In this document: positions 10,223 to 19,606 of the stretch, piece after piece
Numbering within the stretch: position 1 is the stretch's first letter
Layout: every line of letters starts with the position of its first letter
Assembly (NCBI GenBank): GCA_037176725.1
Contig: JAZBRS010000075.1
Coordinates: 78,928,001-78,992,000, forward strand
Length of the DNA stretch: 64,000 nt
Direction: 5' to 3'
Source: Posidonia oceanica
Lineage: Eukaryota; Streptophyta; Magnoliopsida; Alismatales; Posidoniaceae
The notes under the pieces: model-generated
What the model saw: the letters and a program-made list of their open reading frames with translations, nothing else
What the model was told of the DNA's origin: nothing
Database searches by the model: none
Translations under genes and position numbers: made by a program

Positions 10223-11330
10223 TGTAGATGTCCCATTTTTGCATTTCTGAGAGTTCATAGAGGATAGGAACCTCTGAGTAAGTTTGCTTTTTATAATATA
10301 ATCATTATCCATCATAACATATTGTAAGTTTGCTTTTTATAATCAGAAAATGCACGGACGAGCAGGAAGTTGATTTGTCGAGTGACGACGAGGAGTACAC
10401 ACGTGATCGTCGTTCCATTCCTGCATCTTCCTTAAAAGGTAAAGGAAAGTAAGTCGGTAGAAGAAGAAAATGATTTGTATTATATTGTTTTGACTTGTAT
10501 GGGGACAAGTGACTTGTATTATATCATTTCAGTGTTGTAATATCATGAATGTTGTGAACAAATAGATACGTAAAACCTTAATTATATCATAATATCAATT
10601 AATACTTTTTTTATAAAATTTGTGGATGTGTAATTTAATTTTTGTGAATGCATATGAATGTCATTTTAACAGGTATATTAATCTTAATTTTTGTGGATGT
10701 GGATGTTATAGTTTTATTTTTTTTTTCACTGCTCAGAATTAGTGAGGACTTCGCGAGGACTTTACCTCGCTAAATCCTCGCTTAAACAGTGGTATGGACA
10801 GGAATAACGAGGATATATCCTCACTATTTCCTCGCCGTTTCTGAAACGACGACAGACACGTTTCATAATTAGCAAGCACCTAGCGAGCATATAGCGAGGC
10901 TATAGCGAGGTCTTTGCGAGGAAATTACGAGGAACTGATTCCACGCAATATCCTCACTAATACATAAGGAGTAAATTGCGAGGAAATATCCTCGCAATAT
11001 CGATTTAACGAGTTATTTTTTGTCGAGAAGACATTGTCCTCGCAATATCCTCGCTTTCTGATTTAACGAGGATTTAGCGAGTAATTTGCGAGGATTTACC
11101 TAGATCTATTCTGTTTATTTTGAAGGAAAGGAATATCTCATGCCGCACGAGGATGCCGCTAGACGACATCCTACCGTTGATCCAGTGAGCCGACAACTCA
11201 CATCATCTACATCTCCCCCAGGCATCCTGTCAGCCAGCATCAAGCGAATCGACGAGTGGCGATCACAACAAGTTGACGACGTCGTGGAAGCACTGTCATC
11301 TTCATCTACACCCCCAAATCCATATCTACA
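10223..11330 (+). repeat. Chimeric 5' LTR
   Basis: Positions 10223-10278 match the first 56 bp of the 3' LTR (TGTAGAT.TCCCATTTT.GC through ACCTCTGAG). Positions from about 11096 to 11330 match the last 230 bp of the 3' LTR (CTAGATCTATTCTG onward, ending TACA). The U3/R middle, including the TATA box, is absent and replaced by 10279-11095, the tail of a CACTA transposon. The copy is therefore not promoter-competent in the normal way. Confidence 0.85.
10279..11095 (+). mobile_element. CACTA transposon 3' tail embedded in the 5' LTR
   Basis: This segment is collinear with 28597-29330, the 3' end of the large CACTA element. It contains the last coding exon of the second CACTA gene (near 10346-10480, with small deletions and an in-frame TAA where the intact copy has CAA), then the sub-terminal array of GCGAGGA/TCCTCGC motifs. 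There is no terminal CACTA inverted repeat. The sequence ends at a GGATTTACCTAGATC junction, where the LTR has GGACTTACTTAGATC. Confidence 0.85.
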
Positions 11331-12026
11331 GAACTGACGATCACGGTGGGACCGGCTTGAGCCAACCCTCTATGCTACGTGAGCGTGTCTTTTCCTTTCT
11401 TTCTTTATTATTATAGATCTAGGTGTAGTTTTCGGTTTGGGGGATCGTGCGTATAGGTTTTCGCGACATTCAAACTTTTTTATTGGGTTTTTTATTTCTG
11501 ACGTTAGTAAAACCTTGCATCTAGTCGTTTTCCGCTTAGGGCGCCAGGTATCGTTAGCACTTTGAGACAACGACTCGCTTCGGCATCCATAGCTTCGATG
11601 ACTGGGTTGGTTTTACTGAAGTCAGGAAACTCCCGTTCACAGCCGCCTATCTGAGAGGCGCCTTGTCTCGTCGCACTACACTGCAGCAACTGATAGAGGT
11701 GCCACTACTAGTGGCGATTGGTTCTGGGTACTGTTTTCTAGTGCAGATTAATAGTTTTTTTCGTAGTTTGTGTCGTTTTTAGGTCTGCAGTCACATAAAA
11801 AATAAGCAAAAAATTCATGTTCACTGTACTTTTAATTTTTTTTCACGGATTCTAGGCTTGTTTGCGTCCACCACTAGGGTGGAAACTATTTTCCTGATAT
11901 TAGAGTTAAAGTTCCTTGAGGGAATCTTGCTCTAACTAAAACATATCAGATCGAGCGAACCGGGCCAGTACAAGTCGCTCACCCATACTCGGTTTGGTTG
12001 TTATAATTAGATTGAGAACTCAAGGT

Positions 12027-13549
12027 TGTAGATATTCTATTTTCGCATTTCTGAAAGTTTTTTTTGAGGATAGAAACCTTGAGGCGCCCCAAGTTTCGTG
12101 CCTAAGTTTTGATAACACATCTTCCAGATATTCCTTGACTTCTTTAAAGCATCACTTGATCCTACCTTGACTCAGGTTGTTGGCTGTGGTAGGGCTAACT
12201 CACTCAGGCTCGTGACAAGTCCGAGTACCCTGGGTATCCTTCATTTCTACTAAGATTCGTAGTAGATTTGAGTTAACAGAGATGCCTCCTTGATTTCATA
12301 GACTATTTGTAGTTTCCCGGCCTTCTATCTTGTTTCCTCTGGCCAAAATCCGGGAGAAGGGCTGGACATGACCTAAGCTTGATAGTAGCCAGTTAGGGAG
12401 GCGACTCAGGTAGTTGCCTCCTAGAAAGGCGACTAGGACCGTCGCCCATTGCCTCGCTGACTGCTTCAGAAGCCGATATAAGAGGCGGCCTAGTCAAAAG
12501 CCATCTGAGGAGGTGACCTACGAGGACGCCAACTAGAAAGGCGACTGGGCGATCGTGGGCAGCGGTTGCTCACCACGATCCCCTCAACCCTCAGGCGCCA
12601 GATCATCAGGCGGCTGAGTGGTTGCGGAACTACCCCGGTCTTCCCCACGATCCTTGACCATTAGGCGTCACTCCTTGCGGCGACTAACAATCGTGGCTCC
12701 CCTGAACCGCTTTTCCACAGTTATTTCCCACTACCCCCTCAACTGTTAGGCGCCATCTTAGCTGGCGACTAACAAATCGTGGCCTCGTTCCCCAGTCCTC
12801 CCACACTTTGACTGAGCGGTTGCTAGGTTTAGGCGCCATCTCAACCGACGACTAACCCTAACTGCCACTTTTCTAGAATTTTCTGAACTCCAACCGTCCT
12901 CACCCTCCTAAAGTCTATAAATAGACTCCTTAGGCTAGTGGTTTGAGGGTCGGAATTTTTGAGAGAGGAATTTCCAAGAGAGACAGAGCCCTATCTGTTG
13001 TAAGCCACTTTCAGAGAGCTAGATTTCCAATCCAGAAACTTTGTCTCCTGTCCTCAAGAGGCTATCAACCTAAGCTTCTTCCTCCGATCCCAGAGATCCT
13101 CAGCTACGCCGGAGCTCCGACCGTGCTTCCTTCCAACCTCCTTGCATACAGCATAAAGGTGAAAGGGAGTATCTTCTTTCAATCTAATTTCTCATTGCAT
13201 TTTTACATTCCTTAGCACAGGACCCATAGCATGTGCAGCGGGGAACAACCCTCGGTTAGTATTTGCTTCTGTTAGTCATGTTGTTTCATTTATTTCTGTT
13301 GCTAACTACTACACTTGAGCTAATTTAGATTTATGTCATTTTGTTTTGAAGGAAAGGAAGGAGCTTACGTAACACGAGGGAGCCGCTAGACGACATCCAA
13401 CCGTTGATCTAGTGGTCCGAGGACCCACATCATCATCATCTCCCCCCAAGGTGTCTTGTCTACCCAAAGGCGAGTGGCAATCACAAAAGTTGACGACGTA
13501 CGTGGTGGCGCAGTCATCTTCTCAAACACCCCCCAAATTCCACACTACA
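12027..13549 (+). mobile_element. Solo LTR of the same retrotransposon family, with 5-bp target duplication
   Basis: Starts TGTAGATATTCTATTTTCGC and ends CCACACTACA. It is flanked by AAGGT on both sides (12022-12026 and 13550-13554). The second leader copy has a single uninterrupted AAGGT at the equivalent place near 30250, which proves the insertion. The sequence is a diverged, shorter relative of the LTR at 36841-38924: one copy of the TGGCTGTGG.AGGGCTAAC module instead of three, and the same TATAAATAGACTCC promoter region. No internal retrotransposon sequence remains, so it arose by LTR-LTR recombination. Confidence 0.95.
12916..12923 (+). promoter_or_regulatory. TATA box of the solo LTR
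   Basis: TATAAATA followed by GACTCC. The same box with the same following bases occurs in the 3' LTR at 38238-38245. Conservation between diverged LTRs and position about two thirds into the LTR support the U3/R promoter. Transcription would start roughly 30 bp downstream. Confidence 0.75.
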
Positions 13550-14319
13550 AAGGTGTTCTAAGAATTTATTATTGACTCCTCTCTTCTCTCTGGGTCAATA
13601 ATAATTCTTGGTAGATACTTGATACTTTGGTATTCTGTGTTTATTTACTACTTTGTGGATTGCTAGGAAACGACCCTAAGGACAGAATCCTGCATTGCGA
13701 GCCCCTCTTTAGAGAGACAAACCCGCCGCCTAGGCCCTCTTGGTGGATCCTAATGAAGGAGTGGTACCAAAGTGTCAAAAATCCCATCGAGTGACACCTA
13801 GATCACCCAAAGTTGTCCTTACCCAACCTAGGAACTCATTAATCGAGAGCACGCAGGTTTAATCAAGCGACTAATTAATCACTTGAACAATTAAAAATTT
13901 ACGCATTGTTTGAAACCTGTGCTGTTTTATTTCCTACTTGTTGCGTGATCTGTCTAGGACAGATCCCGGTTGCCAAAAGGACAAGGTCCTAGCCGCCTGT
14001 CCAAGAGGTGCCTCGCTCCACCGCTGGTTCAACCGGCGCCGTGTTTCACCGCCTCTCTGATAGGCGACTACAGGGAAATCGTGCCGGAGTGCCTTGTTTG
14101 CAGGGTGGTTTGGCTGTATTCAGTGATACGAACTGCAGAGACATCAAAGCAGTCATCGGATATTTATTTTGTTTGAACAAGTTGTAACTACTTTCTTTCC
14201 TATCGAGTCTGTAATTTTCTTTTTTTAGGAACCTTGTGTAAGTTGTTTCTTAGAGTCTGTAATTTACTTTCATTTTCTTGCATTCACAACAACAGAAAAG
14301 AAAAAAAAAGGGAAAAAAT

Positions 14320-15100
14320 CAATATTCAAATTCAAATTCAAATTCAAAATTTGGATTCAAAAGTAAAATTTAAATTCGAAATTCAAAATTTGAGTTCAAA
14401 TTCAAATTCAAAATTCAAATTAAAATTCAAATTCAAATTGAAAATCACAGTTCGAATCCAAATCCAAATTCCAATTCCAATCCCAATTCAAATTTCAAAA
14501 CAAACTCCAAAATCAAATTTGAATTCCAAATTCAACGTTAGATTAAAAGTTTGAAATCAAGATTCAAATTCAAAATCAAATTCAAAATTTGAATTCAAAA
14601 TCAAAATTGAAAATCAAATTCAAAGCTAAAACTCGAATTCAAATTCAAAACCAAAGTCCAAAGTCAAAATTTGAATTCCAAATTCAAAATAAATCAAACT
14701 AAAATTCAAATCTTGAATTTGAATTCAAAATCAAAATTAAATTCAAATCCAAAACCAAATTCAAAATTTAAACTTGGATTGAAAATCAAATTCAAAGTTA
14801 AAACTCAAATTCAGATTCCAAATCAAAATCAAAGTTTGAATTCCCAGTTCCAATTAAAGACTCTAAAATTCAAACACGAATCCAGAATTCAGAATTCAAA
14901 ATCAAATTTAAATCGAAATCAAACTTCAAATACAAAAATCCCAATTCAAAATCAATTCTTGAATTTAAAAATCAAAATCCAAATTCAAAATTTGAATTTA
15001 AATTCAAACTCAAATCTTGAATTTAAACTAGAATTCAAATTCAAATTCAAATTTAAATTCAAATTCAAAATTTCAAATTTAAAACTCAAAAGTTCAAAAC
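14320..15100 (+). repeat. Degenerate (ATTCAA)n hexamer array, copy A
   Basis: About 780 bp are made almost wholly of AAATTCAAATTC-type hexamers, with the inverted form TTTGAATTC interspersed. Several frames stay open through it and encode Asn/Lys/Ser/Phe-rich strings; these are a product of the repeat and need not be protein. It joins the start of gag directly. The second copy is at 31028-31770. Confidence 0.9.
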
Positions 15101-15110
15101 TGCATCAAGC

Positions 15111-15804
15111 ATGACGCAGGTCACTTCAAGCATGTCTGCCTCAACATCCATGGCTCAAGCAACCAGTATCAGGGGTCAACACGATTTTCTCTTTAGCACC
15201 CAATTGTCACAAGAGTCATATAATTTCATGCAAGAAAGGGCTTGCTGGATATTCCCCCACATATCCATTCCATTCAACTACCCCTTTGAGGGCCCTACAC
15301 CCGTATTTTCTGCACCAACTTACAGTAGGGGTCAACCTCATGGATAGGAAGTTGAAGGAGAGAGAGAAATCAGCCACTCACAGCCATGGAGTGCCCCGTT
15401 GGAACACACTCTTCCCGGAGTAACCTCCCATGTAGTGCCACCTACATTGACTGCTTCCTATCTATCTGAGGAAGCAACTAATGAGATCTACCAACTCCTA
15501 GCACGGCACCACCCCTCGTTTAGGAGTCCACAAATTCCATTCGTCCACCAACCTTCTTTCCTAAACCCTTACCAAAACCCGTTAACCACGCCTACTCACA
15601 CATACACCATACCACCAAACTCCACTATAAACTTCCTTACCCAAAGTCTATTCGCACAACACCACGCAACGCCAATTTATCCTTCCATACATCAAACCAT
15701 GCCATCCCCAACAACCAACTACCTCACACAATAACTAGGGACATCCCAATCACCACAATCATTTTCAAACACACAGTTCTACCACACTCCACCTCAATCC
15801 CTAC
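15111..15804 (+). pseudogene. 5' end of gag, copy A, cut by the CACTA insertion
   Basis: Corresponds to 31785-32478 in copy B. Recognisable shared blocks include YNFMQERA, FPHISIPFNYPFEGPTPVFS and the proline-rich region after EEATNEIYQLLARHHPSF. It contains stops (TAG at 15345-15347 where copy B has CAG) and stops again at TAA near 15732. At CCCTAC (15799-15804) it is interrupted by the CACTA terminus; the rest of gag is not found in copy A. The N-terminal leader part of gag is not a known enzymatic domain. Confidence 0.75.
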
Positions 15805-15975
15805 CACTACTAGAAAATCTGATTTTTGCGAGGACACTTTGCGAGGACTTAGCGAGGAAACGTCATCGCAAAATTTCGACGAGGACAAATAGCAAGGAAA
15901 TAGAGAGGAAATTTCCTCTCAATATTATGGCGAGGATTTAGCGAGGAAATGGCCTCGCTATTTCCTTGCTAAATT
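15805..15975 (+). repeat. CACTA left terminus and sub-terminal motif array
   Basis: After the terminal CACTACTAGAAAATC come repeated GCGAGGAC, GCGAGGAAA and their reverse complements (CTCGCTATTTCC). In CACTA transposons such sub-terminal motifs bind the TnpA-type protein, which brings the ends together. That function is inferred from the family. Confidence 0.85.
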
Positions 15976-18699
15976 TGAACTAAAATATCCAGCCACGGGT
16001 CCTTTTCCCCTTTTCTTTCTTACTTTCACCCGCATCTCCTCCTTCACCTCCACAGCGCCGGCTCCTCCTCCTCCTCCATAGCACCTCCACCTCTTCTTGC
16101 TGACGTGCTCCTCCTCATCCTCCGCAGCGCCTCCTCCTCATCCTCTGCAGCGCCTCCTCCCTCCTCAGCCTCTTGGCCTCCACCGTGTGCCTCCTTCGCC
16201 TCTGCTCTCCGTTGTGCGCCTCCTCAGCCTCTTGCCCATCGGGTGAGTAGCAGTAATTCAATCTAGTACATTGGGATTTTTTTCTTCATTTTGGACTAGG
16301 GAAGACGAGAAGATCTAGGAGATGAGAAAAAACCAGAGTAAATTCATCTATAGGTGTTGATTAGGGTCTTTGTCTCCGATGATTAGGGTTTTCGCTGGTG
16401 GGTTCTTCTCTGCTTCCGACGTTTAGGGTTGGTGCTAGCAGGTTTCGATGATCTTCAGGAGGGTGGTTTCTTCCGATGCTCGTCTACGGATCTGTTTTTT
16501 TTTTATCTTCTTTAGCCTTTGCGATAATAGGGTTCTGGCAGTCTTGTCTGGGTTTGTTCCTACAATCATTGGGGAAGTTATTATGTACATTCTCCTCGTC
16601 TGAGTGTGCTTATTCAGGCTCTCCTATTGATTTTCTTTTTCTGTCAAGAGAGGATTGCTTCGTTTTCCTTCTCTTGTGGGTGTTTGTGCAGCAGAGTTGC
16701 TACTAGTCTCGCGATGTCATGGATGAGTCTTCCAGCGGTTGGTCCTTTGTAGAAGTTGACAATTTTTTAATTCTCATATTTGTCCCTTTGCTTACTCATA
16801 CGAGTAGAGGTAAATAAAGAAGAGAAGAGAGTAGAAAGTAATCACCATATCATAGAATGAAAGATATTTGATTAAAGAAATTTTATGATGAAAAACCATG
16901 AGATGTTGACATTCCCTTCTAATTGCTAAGGCACTTATCAACATACTGAACCTCACTGGACCCTATGAAGACTAGAGTAGAGTACATTGAAGCAAGATCA
17001 ATATATGGTTAGGATACAGATTTTTTTTTTTTTTTTTGGAAAGATAGTATCAGACACATGACTTGGTCCTCTTGGACCCCTCCCAAACCTCACCAAAATA
17101 GCAGTCCAGCAGTTCCTAATTTACTAGCTTTGCAACACAGACACACAAAAAAGAAGAAGAAACAAAAGAAGGGGAAATCTAAGTATACCAGCTTTCAGTA
17201 TCTGAATGATCAGCTGATAATCTTACAGAGAGAGGACAACTGCATTTGATGCTGCAATTAGAGCCACAAGTGCTCATTAACTCATGAATGTGAATCCACT
17301 TGTCCCTTCTGTACTCATTCACCATTGGGCTCTACAAACCTTGAAGGGATGGACACTGGTCTATGGAAACACTAGAAGAATGCATGAAAGAAATCAGAAG
17401 TTCAATTGAGGGTCTATAACCCAAGGAAGAACTAGGGCACAAGTTCTTCTTTGCTCAATGAAAAGTTTGAAGTTTCCAGCAGTTGTAGGAAAATTATCTA
17501 TATCAACAATTCCTATTCTTTGTAGATCTTTGTCAGCAATAGAATAGGCTTTTTCGGGTTTAATAAGCATATTCAGATCATATAACAAGATCCTCATATT
17601 GATTAGAAAACCATAAATATTCAATCTATTTCCACCCATTCTACGTTTATTTCTATGTTTCAATTTTTGGTTGTTTGCAAGTAACATTTGCAAATTATAA
17701 ACCATTCTGGTTAGAATGCAAAGCTAAGTTACTTTAACTGCTTGAATAACATACTTTACTCTTCAAATGCATGATATTATGTTTAAGCATGAACAATTAA
17801 TGTAGTGTTGTGAACTAGTTTCGTTCTTTTAGTTGTCCACTTATTTTTAATGGCTACATTTCTTTTCTTTTCTTTTCTTTTCTTTTGAAAGGAATAAACT
17901 AAATTCACCTTTGATCAGAGTTACTAGTGAAATCCTAGAAAGTTGGCTACCTTTACATCATGCTTTGCTTATGAGTATGTGTACTTGCATATTATTCTTT
18001 CTAAATGCTTTTGAATAATGTGTACTTGCTTATTATTATTTTACTTTGTAATAGATCAAAGAGTAGGATAATTAAAAAATAATTGCATAATACATCAAGA
18101 TGCACTATGCACACACGCGCACTATAATAAATCGCATATCAGATGCCAAGTATGCGTCCTTTGCACACCGGGTGTGTGTGTGTGCACCACATGAAGGGAT
18201 TTCATCACCTTTCATGTGGTTTTTTGAGTACTGTGGGGGGATTTCATCACCTCTCACATCGGTGCACGTTTTCCTTTTTTTGTGTGGATGTGTTTTCTTA
18301 CAGGTGCAGGTGGCGGTTATTAGGGTTTAGGATTTAGAATTTAGGACTAGGATTTAGATATTAAAATCATACTTGAACTAATTAAAATGCCTATCATCAC
18401 GAGTGTGGTCGCTCACTCGTTGAGGTTGGCATTAATTCCTAAAAACTACACAGAACTTATACAATCATCACAAATGCGACAATGAAAGTGATAATCAAAA
18501 TTAAAGTACCCTAAAATGCTAATCATGCATCATTCGTCATTTTAGACTGATTTGCACACATATATTTGTTTTACGTTGTTGTATTCGATTAAATGCTTGC
18601 AATCTTGATCATGCATCATAAATATTTGCTATGTTTTTATTTATGCATGCATTCATCAATAGCATTGCATATCATTCCCAAAATACAGTAAAAGTCATA

Positions 18700-18849
18700 T
18701 ACTAGGGGGCATCAACTATTAAACAAGATGAGGTGGGGATTTCATCACCCTTTCCTTTGCCTACAAACCATATAACTATTCAAATCATTAGGTGTCCTAA
18801 GACCAGTAATAAAATAAATGTAGACATCGGCCCCTAAGGACTCACTAAT
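18700..18849 (+). repeat. Fragment related to the Athila-like retrotransposon leader
   Basis: GGGGATTTCATCACC (18735-18749) and then GTAGACATCGGCCCCTAAGG (about 18820-18839) occur in the same order and spacing class as on the minus strand of 55485-55590 inside the Athila-like element (GGGGATTTCATCACC, then GTAGACATTGGCCCCTAGG). GGGATTTCATCACCT also occurs at 18196 and 18238. This suggests a scrap of a related Ty3/gypsy leader lodged in the CACTA leader. Confidence 0.5.
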
Positions 18850-18886
18850 CCTAAAAGTAGACAGCTCTTAGCTGTCTAGTTTTAGG
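18850..18886 (+). other. Perfect-stem hairpin (17-bp arms, 3-nt loop)
   Basis: CCTAAAAGTAGACAGCT, then CTT, then AGCTGTCTAGTTTTAGG: the arms pair with a single mismatch. The structure stands alone in AT-rich DNA and could be a transposon footprint or a structured transcript element. No terminator function is implied in a plant. Confidence 0.7.
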
Positions 18887-19606
18887 AATACTTTAGATAT
18901 ATAGATTAGTTTTGTTTTTAAACTAACAAACTAAATCTCACTAATCAACTTCAACCATATTAAAAAAATGTGTAGTTTCTCATCTCATCATGTTATAGGC
19001 ATGGTGCTTCTCTTTTAGAAATTCCCAGTTTCTCATCTTATCTCATCTTACTGGGTCCTTAAAGGATTGACAATAATTTTGTCACCTAGTGTTGATTTAT
19101 GCGCTCTCCTCACTTAAATTAGCACCATGAGGTGAGGATCACCTCATATGGTATCATATGATACCATGATAAATTTGATGAACCACTACTTGTTAAATCC
19201 TAGGCACGTGTGTCAAAGATAGTAGGCCACTCTATATATAAAAGATAGAATGTTTCTTAAATAACCAATATGGTATCATATTTCCAACACTAGTGGCACT
19301 GTTAATTTCTGCTTCTGTTCGTCGAACAACTTGAGATCGTCTATTTCTCGAATTTGTATTAGATATTGTTTTCCATCAATGTTATATTGGTTTATGTTTG
19401 CATTTTTTTCCAATTACATGGATTGATTATATGATAAAGTTAGTCTTTCACTTTATGTTTGTTATTTTTTTTGTAAGTATGGCAATATATCTTTTTCAAA
19501 ACATTAGGAGCCGTCCAACTTGATGCTTATGTCACCTTCTTTTTCAAGTGTCATCATTTTTTTTTCAATTTAGACATCTTATCATTTCTTTCTTGTGTAG
19601 AAAGAA

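Larger units (their letters stand above)
11331..14319 (+). other. Retrotransposon leader, copy A (interrupted by a solo LTR)
   Basis: Non-coding leader between the LTR and the hexamer array. It matches 29558-31027 almost base for base once the solo LTR at 12027-13549 is left out. A normal tRNA primer-binding site is not evident directly after the LTR; TGGGACCGGCTTGAGCC, about 20 bp downstream, is the nearest TGG-starting candidate. Reading frames here are short and not conserved between copies as protein. Confidence 0.7.
15976..19606 (+). other. CACTA 5' untranslated region and long leader intron
   Basis: A C/T-rich stretch (about 16000-16245, CCTCCTCCTCC runs) followed by GGGTGAGTAG looks like a non-coding first exon with a donor site. 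The transposase reading begins at 19607 after TTCTTGTGTAG. The region between is non-coding: poly-T at 17025-17038, (TTTTC)n at 17863-17886, retroelement-like pieces near 18190-18890 and a strong hairpin. A minus-strand frame at 17394-17705 (with IADKDLQRIGIVDIDNFPTT) looks protein-like but is not recognised. Confidence 0.5.

Noticed and set aside
11700..11760. CCACTACTAGTGG and TCTAGTGCAG as CACTA right terminus
   Set aside because: They lie in the retrotransposon leader, are present in both leader copies and lack sub-terminal motifs around them.
12943..13215. Reading frame after the LTR TATA box
   Set aside because: The same region of the 3' LTR does not conserve the protein; it is R/U5 sequence.
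14234..15114. Long Asn/Lys/Ser/Phe-rich reading frames in the hexamer array
   Set aside because: They follow from a stop-poor hexamer repeated many times and are open in more than one frame; no protein family is matched.
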